Assembly (NCBI GenBank): GCA_004552485.1
Contig: SFOH01000030.1
Location: 1 to 40,122, forward strand
Origin: Bacteroidales bacterium
Lineage (GTDB): Bacteria > Bacteroidota > Bacteroidia > Bacteroidales > Muribaculaceae
Reading direction: 5' to 3'
DNA: 40,122 nt
Part shown: positions 34,801 to 40,122 of the stretch, one piece after another
Layout: each line of letters begins with the position of its first letter
Numbering within the stretch: position 1 is the stretch's first letter
The notes under the pieces: generated by a model
Database searches by the model: none
What the model saw: only the letters and a program-made list of their open reading frames with translations
What the model was told of the DNA's origin: nothing
Translations under genes and position numbers: made by a program

Positions 34801-35312
34801 TCCTTGAACTGCGTCACCGGGTCGGTGGCGCCGGCCGTGCCGGTCATCTCCGGCTCGGGAACGGAGACGGAGTCGCTCTCGGTGACGAAGTAGTAGCCCG
34901 CGTTGGTGAAGAGGTTGGGCGTGGCGACGGAGACCGTGTTGGTGACGGGGCTCCACTCGTCCGGGCCGATTCCGTAGAAGACCACGCGGTTGCCCTCCAC
35001 GACGGAGGTGACGGGCTGCAGGTCGTCCAGGAAGTTGGGGGCGGTGAGGGCATCGTCGGTGCGGAAGGCGCCGTAGCCGTAGACACGGACGCGGCTGAGG
35101 TCGCGGAATCCCCACGAGGAGAGCGTGGAGGCGGGGATGGCGTAGAGGCCGGTTTGGGGCACGCTCACCTTCACCCATCGGCCGGAGGCCAGGACGGATG
35201 ATGCGGCATAGGTCTCGACGGGGAGGGCCGCTGCCGGCATGGCAGTGCCTAAGAGAGTGGTGACGAGGACTGCGACAGTCAGTAAGAGGTTATGTTTCTT
35301 CTGGATAATCAT
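31866..35312 (-). CDS. PorU-type C25 peptidase (sortase), copy upstream of rex
   Basis: A 1148-residue C25 cysteine peptidase with signal peptide MIIQKKHNLLLTVAVLVTTLLGTAMPAAA. The N-terminal domain has GRWVKVSVPQTGLYAIPASTLSSWGF, close to the matching part of the second copy. Catalytic pair H642 in WVYIGHANNHS and C675 in MYAATCDFLRWD, close to the H657/C690 positions I recall for P. gingivalis PorU. The C-terminal 90 residues (LTVTVHVYNLLGAPVWSSTVKG then TWDLCDSSGKRVPRGIYLYKAEI) are FlgD/CTD-like and typical of PorU. By its active-site surroundings and C-terminus this copy looks more like standard PorU than the porV-adjacent one. First gene of the minus-strand block; rex follows after 40 bases. 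Confidence 0.88.
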   Translation of the reverse strand: MIIQKKHNLLLTVAVLVTTLLGTAMPAAALPVETYAASSVLASGRWVKVSVPQTGLYAIPASTLSSWGFRDLSRVRVYGYGAFRTDDALTAPNFLDDLQPVTSVVEGNRVVFYGIGPDEWSPVTNTVSVATPNLFTNAGYYFVTESDSVSVPEPEMTGTAGATDPVTQFKERLQHETDEVSPGESGGFLVGEDFRYTPKRSFAFDIPGMVAGTDINMECSFVTRTLAQSSQLLFSANGTPLEGNGTDIIGATSSDSHYHGTEGVAQHVISGISGNRLTIDIEHSSSTSVYGAWLNYLAINYMRQLSLDTSVSDGHLCFSVTSSAVSLDGAKEGLTVWDVTDPRDIKGVQTAIEGGRALWTGSYGATRRYAAWNSGVKLPAPAFVERVSNQDLHAMPCANMVILTPQAWKAAADRIADIHRAEGLKVDVVDVNKVYNEFGSGCADPLAIRRFLKMLYDRGNAEGVALRYVLLMARGTVDPRHNTSVMKDAAPTIPHWMGGTIRQSLNDNEGFTTDDFFAMLEDNQGTNKGWDELSVAVGRIPVSSLSQANAYVDKLEGYLNKSKKSPWKNQVLFLADDDDNAIHMSQSETMAEQFKEDPRQQFLHNKVYIDAYEYTGGEYPVARSEMFRHLNEGTMLWVYIGHANNHSLTADGQLTFNDLNALYLKHLPIMYAATCDFLRWDSNVTSGGELLFHERYGGVIAAISATRPVYIYDNGLFSGAVGRQLAVRENDGRYGALGDVYRRAKNDIRGMDDNGNFTTKVSNTNRLRYVLMGDPAMRMAIPDNVVRLDSIGDTPCEGYTRPNVSAHQIALFKGSVTDADGNVIPNFNGTLTATVFDAERSTTSHGNGKNGVPYTFQEMGGKLFAGSTPVRNGRFELRVALPAEISDNYRPATINMYAQPDDSCSVREAIGISHDFFISGIADVEEPDTIAPSIDDLRLNHPTFTDGGMVNASPMVMATVSDNVGINLSTSGIGHSMRLTVDGKHHYNNVSDYYTPAPDGSVSGTINYPLEDLTDGPHELTLRIWDTSDNVATRTVTFQVNSALAPKIYDVYSDANPATTQANFLLSHDRPDKMLTVTVHVYNLLGAPVWSSTVKGVSDLFTSTPVTWDLCDSSGKRVPRGIYLYKAEITEDGENYSTETHRIAVSAN

Positions 35313-35397
35313 TGGTTTATGGCTCTATACAGAGTGAGGAGATTGATTTAGTCGGGCGGTGGCGCGCACGCGTGTGGCGCGCGTCGTATCAATATAA

Positions 35398-35413
35398 ACG
35401 CGCGTATGCGCGT
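35398..35413 (-). terminator. Hairpin at the end of the GH25 gene
   Basis: ACGCGC-GTAT-GCGCGT at 35398-35413 directly after the minus-strand stop; TTATATTG follows on the minus strand. A second G+C-rich near-palindrome, with GGCGCGC repeated, lies at 35361-35383. Confidence 0.5.
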
Positions 35414-35414
35414 A

Positions 35415-36392
35415 TTATTGTGTGTTCGCAGCCTTTTCGGGGTGATTTTCCGGAGCGGCGGGCGGCGCCGGTGCGGGCGCGGCGGGTGTGGCGGGCTGCT
35501 GTGCGGCGGAGTCGGCGGGGGCGCCCTGTGGGGGCAGGGCCCGGAGCGAGTCGGCGGGAGCGCTGACGGCGGCGGTGTCCGCGACGGCACGGCGCCTCCG
35601 CACAGGCTTTTGCACGGGGATGGACTCGAGCCATTTTCGGAACTCCTCGCGGGAGCCGTTGAAGGTGTTGACGTCGACGGGAGTGGGGATGCCGCGCACG
35701 CGCCCGGCGTGGCTGTGCTGCCACAGCTCGCGGCGGTCGCCCTTGGCGCCGGGGACCGACTCGGAGGCCAGCCACAGCTCGGCGTCGTCGAAGTTGCCGC
35801 GGATGTACGTGTCGTAGGTCTTGCCGTTGCAGTAGATCATCACGCGCAGCCCCTTGCGGCGCAGGAATCCGATCATGTCGCGCAGGCGTCCGACCACGCG
35901 GTAGTAGTCGGTCTTCGGATTGTTGGCCGTCTCGACGTCGATGACAAGAGGCAGGTCGACGGGGCGCCCGGAGACAGCCGAGAGGAAGTGGCGTCCCTGG
36001 CGCACGCCGCCGCGGTCGAAGCGGAAGAAGTGGTAGAAGCCCACTTTCAGCCCGGCCTCGACGGCGCGGTCGTAGTTGCGCACCATGCACGAGTCGATGT
36101 GGTCGATGCCCTCCGTGGCCTTGATGAGCACGAACTCCACGGAGTCGGCGGCGACGGCGCGGAAGTCGATGTCGCCGTTGTGGTGCGAGACGTCGATGCC
36201 CTTGACCGGGAAGCGGCTGCGGGGCACGGCCATGTCCATGGGCGGCTGGGGCGTGCCCGTCACCTTGTTCCAGACTTTGTGCAGGTCAGCGCGCATGAAC
36301 CACAGGCCCATGCCCACCAGCGCCGCAGCGGCAACAGCCAATGCGGCGCCGACAATTATCTTGTTGCGCTGTACTTTGATTTTCACCGCCAC
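35415..36392 (-). CDS. GH25-family muramidase (lysozyme-like), membrane anchored
   Basis: A 325-residue protein with an N-terminal membrane segment (about residues 11-31, IIVGAALAVAAAALVGMGLWF) and then a GH25 catalytic barrel that cuts peptidoglycan sugar chains. Family landmarks: VKGIDVSHHNGDIDF near residue 63, FVLIKATEGIDHID, KVGFYHFFRF, and the catalytic D-x-E in LPLVIDVETANN. The barrel ends about residue 265. The tail of 60 residues is Ala/Pro-rich and may reach through or along the wall. The start is uncertain: the frame opens with GTG at 36392, a second GTG lies at 36386, and a promoter-like pair (TTTG at 36420-36423, TAAATTTG at 36392-36399, minus strand) would put the RNA start almost on it. 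Confidence 0.85.
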   Translation of the reverse strand: MAVKIKVQRNKIIVGAALAVAAAALVGMGLWFMRADLHKVWNKVTGTPQPPMDMAVPRSRFPVKGIDVSHHNGDIDFRAVAADSVEFVLIKATEGIDHIDSCMVRNYDRAVEAGLKVGFYHFFRFDRGGVRQGRHFLSAVSGRPVDLPLVIDVETANNPKTDYYRVVGRLRDMIGFLRRKGLRVMIYCNGKTYDTYIRGNFDDAELWLASESVPGAKGDRRELWQHSHAGRVRGIPTPVDVNTFNGSREEFRKWLESIPVQKPVRRRRAVADTAAVSAPADSLRALPPQGAPADSAAQQPATPAAPAPAPPAAPENHPEKAANTQ

Positions 36393-36468
36393 AAATTTAC
36401 GTCAATTTTTGCAAACGTGCAAATCCGCGCGCGTCCCGCCCCCTCCGGCGGGCTGTCGGGACCGGGCC

Positions 36469-36732
36469 TCAGCGGCGGCGGAAGAGCGGCGCGAGGCGGC
36501 GCCAGAGCGTGAACACCATGATGGCCCAGTCGAGATAGCTCAGGCCGGAGAGCAGGCGACCAAGCATGGTCGTCGGCCGCGCCTTGTTGGTCATCTTCAG
36601 CCGCAGCTCGTCGACATCGTCGCTCAGACGCGCGCGCTCAACCATTATGCGGGTGTTCACCACCGTGCGCTGATTGCGCAGTTGCTCGAGGGTGTAGCCC
36701 TCCCAGCGCTCAAGTCCGAATTTATTCTTCAT
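36469..36732 (-). CDS. Small hypothetical membrane-associated protein
   Basis: An 87-residue protein. N-terminal half is charged and helical (LERWEGYTLEQLRNQRTVVNTRIMVERARLSDDVDEL), then one short hydrophobic stretch at about residues 63-80 (LLSGLSYLDWAIMVFTLW) and a basic end RRLAPLFRRR. Its first 11 bases overlap the end of the gene at 36722-37219, so they are translationally coupled. I know no named domain. By position it is a companion of the holin-like protein. Confidence 0.65.
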   Translation of the reverse strand: MKNKFGLERWEGYTLEQLRNQRTVVNTRIMVERARLSDDVDELRLKMTNKARPTTMLGRLLSGLSYLDWAIMVFTLWRRLAPLFRRR

Positions 36733-37219
36733 GGCTGTCTTCTGTTTTTTCGAGTTCTTTTTCTACAGCGCGTTCGGCGGCGCGGGCCTCGGCCTCGGCG
36801 CGGTCGGCCATGGTGCAGACCATCTCCTTGCGCAGCTGAGCCTGGCGCACCCTCTCCTCCTCGGGCATCTCGACGAGCACGCGGCTGATGAAGCGCGCAA
36901 TCGGGTCGATGAAGATGCGGCGGCGCCACAGAAAGGCCAGCAGGAGCAGCAGCATGTAGAAGGCGGCGATGATGAAATAGGCCAGGTAGGGCTCAATGCT
37001 CATCGCCAGCATGCGGCCGGCCGCCAGCGAGATGAACACCAGGCCCACGAGGCCCAGCGCCATCGCCACGGCATAGAAGGCCACGGCGGCAAGGATAATG
37101 GTGATTTTTTCTGTGGTTTTCAGGCGCAGGCTCTCGACATAGAGACCGCCAAGATGTTTCACACGGGTGAACATGTTGAGCAGTATTGACGCCGATGTAT
37201 TCTCTTTCTTCTCAAACAT
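36722..37219 (-). CDS. Phage-holin-like (Holin_3_6 / DUF1469 type) membrane protein
   Basis: A 165-residue protein with two strong membrane segments at about residues 42-68 (ITIILAAVAFYAVAMALGLVGLVFISLAAG) and 76-97 (YLAYFIIAAFYMLLLLLAFLW). The C-terminal 50 residues are charged and form a coiled, E/A/R-rich helix. The pattern fits the housekeeping holin-superfamily proteins found beside YtxH genes in many bacteria, not a true phage lysis gene, and no phage genes are near. Overlaps the downstream gene by 11 bases. Likely an envelope-stress or membrane-organising protein; exact role unknown. Confidence 0.75.
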   Translation of the reverse strand: MFEKKENTSASILLNMFTRVKHLGGLYVESLRLKTTEKITIILAAVAFYAVAMALGLVGLVFISLAAGRMLAMSIEPYLAYFIIAAFYMLLLLLAFLWRRRIFIDPIARFISRVLVEMPEEERVRQAQLRKEMVCTMADRAEAEARAAERAVEKELEKTEDSHEE

Positions 37220-37325
37220 GGTGATAATGCGCAGGGGTGGGGGAGGGGTGTAAGCTTTCTCTTTTTAAGTTTCTGTGATGAATTTATAGCGGGGGAGCGG
37301 CCGCGCGGGCCGGGAATCGGAGAGA

Positions 37326-37351
37326 AAACGGGCGCACGCGGCGCGCCGTTT
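37326..37351 (-). terminator. Hairpin after the first YtxH-like gene
   Basis: AAACGG-GCGC (37326-37335), loop ACGCG, GCGC-G-CCGTTT (37341-37351) with one bulge; TCTCTCC follows on the minus strand. Weak to moderate terminator in the 155-base gap before the holin-like gene. Confidence 0.45.
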
Positions 37352-37374
37352 CCTCTGTCCCTGCGATTCCGGAT

Positions 37375-37587
37375 TTATTCCTTGATCTCTTTGTCGTCGT
37401 CAAGGTCGGCGGAGATCTTCTCCATGATCATTGCCAGCTCGTCTTCGCTGGTGGTGGCAGAGTCGAGCTTCTTCTGGAGGATGCTGCGCAGACGTGCGCG
37501 GAGGTCTTCTCCGCTTTCGGGGGCTAAAAGCAGTGCAGCAATAGCGCCGATGGCGGCGCCGCCGAGGAACAGATAGGCAGGTTTCAT
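37375..37587 (-). CDS. YtxH-like small membrane protein (a)
   Basis: A 70-residue protein: MKPAYLFLGGAAIGAIAALLLAPESGEDLRARLRSILQKK. The glycine-rich hydrophobic N-terminus followed by LLLAP-x-SGE-x-R is the YtxH/gas-vesicle-GvpP-like signature. The C-terminal helix is acidic (KISADLDDDKEIKE). Same strand and similar plan as the gene at 37661, so the two are probably paralogues. Such genes are often linked to general stress in other phyla; no regulator site is evident here. Confidence 0.75.
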   Translation of the reverse strand: MKPAYLFLGGAAIGAIAALLLAPESGEDLRARLRSILQKKLDSATTSEDELAMIMEKISADLDDDKEIKE

Positions 37588-37660
37588 AATAGTGGGATGT
37601 GTTTAAAGTGGTTGATGTTAAGTTGATTAAGTCGGTGGAAACGGGGGGGTGCGCCGGGCC

Positions 37661-37867
37661 TCAGCCCAGCTCCTCGCGGGCCTCGCGGGCGATCTGGTCG
37701 GCCAGAGCCTCGAGACGGCGTGTGCGCAGGCCGGGATAGTGCGAGCGCAGGAAGTCTTTGATGTTTTCGCGGGTCTCCTTGCCGCGGCGCGGTGCCAGCA
37801 GAATGCCGGCGACGGCGCCGGCAGCGGCGATGGCCGTGAGAGTCAGAACAATATGAATGGGTTTCAT
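37661..37867 (-). CDS. YtxH-like small membrane protein (b)
   Basis: A 68-residue protein from the ATG at 37867: MKPIHIVLTLTAIAAAGAVAGILLAPRRGKETRENI, one membrane segment and then the LLAP-x-x-GKETR motif of YtxH proteins, followed by a charged helix ending AREAREELG. A longer frame upstream adds 26 unlikely residues. First of a minus-strand run of four small membrane genes and GH25. It diverges from serC across a 261-base region. Confidence 0.75.
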   Translation of the reverse strand: MKPIHIVLTLTAIAAAGAVAGILLAPRRGKETRENIKDFLRSHYPGLRTRRLEALADQIAREAREELG

Positions 37868-37994
37868 GACAGTGGGAATGTGTTTTTGTGAGTTGTGATG
37901 TGTTCCTTTTCTTCGCTGTGCGAACGCCCGCGGCCCGGGGGCCAAGCGTTCAAAATACTAAACACGCGAGAGGGCGAAAAAGATTGATGGCACA

Positions 37995-38014
37995 GAATTT
38001 TTTTGAAAAAATTC
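37995..38014. repeat. Perfect A/T palindrome upstream of serC
   Basis: GAATTTTTT (37995-38003), TG, AAAAAATTC (38006-38014). It lies just upstream of the serC promoter and could be an UP-like element, an operator, or a terminator-like structure. Confidence 0.55.
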
Positions 38015-38024
38015 GGAAAAAGTC

Positions 38025-38055
38025 CTTGATTAAAGAAAAAAATATCTATATTTGC
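38025..38055 (+). promoter_or_regulatory. Promoter of serC-serA
   Basis: TATATTTGC at 38047-38055 is a full -7 match. CTTG at 38025-38028 is a near match to the -33 box with an 18-base gap. The leader is about 67 bases. Confidence 0.6.
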
Positions 38056-38128
38056 GACTGAGAACACGCCTGTGGTCCTCACTCATGAACATAATGACAC
38101 TGATACTCACCCCAAAAAACATAAAGTT

Positions 38129-39202
38129 ATGAAGAAACATAATTTCTATGCCGGCCCCTCAATCCTGAGCCAGTACACCATCCGCAACACCGCGGAGGCC
38201 GTCCTCAACTTTGACAACATGGGCCTGTCGATCCTTGAAATTTCCCACCGCAGCAAACAGTTCCAGGCCGTCATCGACGAGGCCGACGCCCTGGTCAAAG
38301 AGCTCCTCGACATCCCCGAAGGCTACAGCGTGCTGTGGCTCGGCGGCGGCGCCTCGATGCAGTTCGCCATGGTGCCCATGAACCTGCTCGCAAAGAAAGC
38401 CGGATACCTCGACACCGGCGTCTGGGCCTCCAAAGCCATCAAAGAGGCCAAACTTTTCGGCGACGTCGACGTGGTCGCCTCCTCCAAAGACCGCAACTAC
38501 ACCTACATCCCCCGCGACTTCACCGTCCCGCAGGACTGCGACTATTTCCACTACACCTCCAACAACACCATCTACGGCACCGAGCTCCGCAAGGACCCCG
38601 ACGCCGGCCGCGTGCGCCTCGTCGCCGACATGAGCTCCGACATCTTCTCGCGTAAGTTCGACGTCAGCAAGTATGACCTCATCTATGCCGGCGCCCAGAA
38701 GAACCTCGCCCCCTCCGGCGTCACCATTGTCATCGTCCGCAACGACGCCCTCGGCCACTCCGGCCGCGTCCTCCCCACCATGCTCAACTACGAGACCCAC
38801 GTCAAGAAGGGCTCCATGTTCAACACGCCCCCCGTCCTCCCCATCTTCGCCGCGCTCCAGACCCTGCGCTGGTACAAAGAACAGGGCGGCGTCGAAGCCC
38901 TTGAGAAACGCGACCTCGCCAAAGCCGCCAAACTCTACGAGGCCATCGACTCGTCGCGCATGTTCGTGGCCACCGTCCCCAACCACGAAGACCGCTCCAT
39001 CATGAACGTCTGCTTCGTCATGAAACCCGAGTATAAAGAACTCGAAGGCGCCTTCCTCGACTTCGCCGGCGAACACGGCATGGTCGGCGTCAAAGGCCAC
39101 CGCGACGTCGGCGGCTTCCGCGCCAGCCTCTACAACGCCCTGCCCATGGAGAGCGTCGACGCCCTCATCGAGTGCATGCGTGAGTTCCAGGCCAAGTACT
39201 AA
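38129..39202 (+). CDS. serC: Phosphoserine aminotransferase
   Basis: A PLP enzyme of serine (and pyridoxine) synthesis; it transaminates 3-phosphohydroxypyruvate with glutamate. 357 residues from the ATG at 38129; a longer in-frame start adds 19 residues unlike the family. Start MKKHNFYAGPSILSQYTIRNTAEAV, phosphate-binding LGGGASMQFAMVPMNL, and the PLP lysine K191 in YAGAQKNLAPSGVTIVIV. The end VKGHRDVGGFRASLYNALPMESVDALIECMREF is complete. It precedes the serA-type gene by about 20 bases, forming the serine pathway operon. SerC here is intact while its partner is broken. Confidence 0.97.
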   Translation: MKKHNFYAGPSILSQYTIRNTAEAVLNFDNMGLSILEISHRSKQFQAVIDEADALVKELLDIPEGYSVLWLGGGASMQFAMVPMNLLAKKAGYLDTGVWASKAIKEAKLFGDVDVVASSKDRNYTYIPRDFTVPQDCDYFHYTSNNTIYGTELRKDPDAGRVRLVADMSSDIFSRKFDVSKYDLIYAGAQKNLAPSGVTIVIVRNDALGHSGRVLPTMLNYETHVKKGSMFNTPPVLPIFAALQTLRWYKEQGGVEALEKRDLAKAAKLYEAIDSSRMFVATVPNHEDRSIMNVCFVMKPEYKELEGAFLDFAGEHGMVGVKGHRDVGGFRASLYNALPMESVDALIECMREFQAKY

Positions 39203-39223
39203 TTAGTAGAAATGCAGAAAGTT

Positions 39224-40044
39224 ATGAAAATACTCGTTGCAACAGAGAAACCCTTCGCGCCCGTAGCCGTCGAAGGCATACGCCGCGTCGCCGAGGAAGC
39301 CGGATTCACCCTTGAACTCCTCGAGAAATACACCGACCGCGCCCAGCTGCTCACCGCCGTCAGCGATGCCGACGCCCTCATCGTCCGCTCCGACAAAATC
39401 GGTGCCGACGTCTTCGCAGCCGCACCCCGCCTCAAAGTCGTCGTCCGCGCCGGCGCCGGTTACGACAACATCGACCTCGCCGCCGCCACAACGGCACCTC
39501 CGGCACCGAGCTCCGCGGCAAACGCCTCGGCATCCACGCCTTCGGACAGGTGGGCCGCAATGTCGCCCGCATCGCCAAAGGCTTCGAGATGACCGTCTCC
39601 GCCCTCGACCCCTACTGCCCCGACCAGGTCATGGAGTCTGCCGCCGTCGAACCCGTCCACGACCTGCGCAGCCTCTATGCCGACAACAACATCGTCTCGC
39701 TCCACATCCCCGCCACCGACGAGACACGCCGCAGCGTCGGCTACGACCTCATCACACTCCTTCCCAAGAACGGTGTCCTCATCAACACCGCCCGCAAGGA
39801 AGTCATTGACGAAGAAGGCCTTGACCGCGCCCTTGCCGACCGTCCCGACCTCAAATACGTCGCCGACATCCGCCCCGACAACGCCGACCTCCTCGCCGAG
39901 AAATATGCCGGCCGCGTCTTCTTCACCCCCAAGAAAATGGGCGCACAGACCGCCGAAGCCAACATCAACGCCGGCATCGCCGCCGCGCGCCAGTGCGTGG
40001 CCTTCCTCCGTGACGGCGTCGACCGCTTCCGCGTCAACAAATAA
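39224..40044 (+). pseudogene. serA: D-3-phosphoglycerate dehydrogenase-type gene, broken by an internal deletion
   Basis: The first frame gives MKILVATEKPFAPVAVEGIRRVAEEAG to VVVRAGAGYDNIDLAAAT, the start of a Bacteroidetes NAD-dependent 3-phosphoglycerate dehydrogenase. At about 39490 the reading shifts to another frame, which continues NGTSGTELRGKRLGIHAFGQVGRNVARIAKGFEM, then VSLHIPATDETR, LINTARKEVIDEEGL and ends FRVNK at 40044. Compared with the family about 33 residues (the part with the conserved NTPGQNSNAVAE stretch), roughly 100 bases, are missing, and the remainder is out of phase. The missing part forms the start of the nucleotide-binding domain. Without it no active enzyme is expected. 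It may be a real loss of serine synthesis or an assembly error; the second is likely because serC beside it is intact. An ATG 12 bases upstream (39212) is also possible. Confidence 0.85.
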
Positions 40045-40122
40045 CCGACCGCCCCGCCCAAAATGCCGGCGTCCATGTGGGAGAGACGGCGTCCTCGCCG
40101 TCACGAGAGCATAAGCCCGCGA

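Noticed and set aside
36722..37219. Prophage lysis cassette
   Set aside because: The holin-like protein belongs to the housekeeping type, and no capsid, tail, integrase or other phage gene is present in the window.

Overview
The window reads as a chromosomal segment of a G+C-rich member of the Bacteroidales, most likely Muribaculaceae-like. The signs are Bacteroidetes-type promoters (TTTG, about 20 bases, then TAnnTTTG), several type IX secretion system (T9SS) genes, a Bacteroides-type inositol-phosphate synthase, a clostripain-family lipoprotein and many small lipoproteins. I see no rRNA, tRNA, CRISPR array, insertion sequence or prophage.

Layout: (1) 1-876 is the end of a secreted Ig-like protein with a probable T9SS sorting domain. 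(2) 888-2535 is metK behind a long leader that carries a convincing SAM-II-type riboswitch. (3) 2608-6538 holds a PpiD/SurA-type folding factor convergent with myo-inositol-1-phosphate synthase, with three stacked hairpins between them. (4) 7051-9300 holds a SlyD-like isomerase with a cysteine-rich tail and three paralogous small lipoproteins. (5) 9469-19166 is a plus-strand run of rel (ppGpp), a 7TM-HD phosphodiesterase broken by an internal deletion, porW/sprE and porX, joining alarmone/second-messenger genes to T9SS genes. (6) 19211-21621 is pta-ackA, followed by a C11 protease, an MscS channel and an AraC regulator. (7) 25138-35312 is a minus-strand block: a PorU-type sortase, rex, a degenerate FAH-fold protein, a second PorU-type sortase, porV and ispF. 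(8) 35415-37867 holds a GH25 lysozyme-like protein and four small membrane-associated genes on the minus strand. (9) 38025-40044 holds serC and a serA-type gene that is also broken by an internal deletion.

The main theme is type IX secretion. porW, porX, porV and two PorU-like C25 peptidases lie within about 21 kb, with at least one likely cargo protein at the left edge. The strongest unusual points are the SAM-II-like leader on metK, the two catalytically intact PorU paralogues flanking rex, the two frame-breaking deletions in otherwise well conserved genes, a family of palindromic repeats inside the end of porW, a tandem CGGCAT repeat upstream of rel, and an unexplained highly structured island between araC and ispF. 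I do not see a clearly new multi-gene defence or biosynthetic system.
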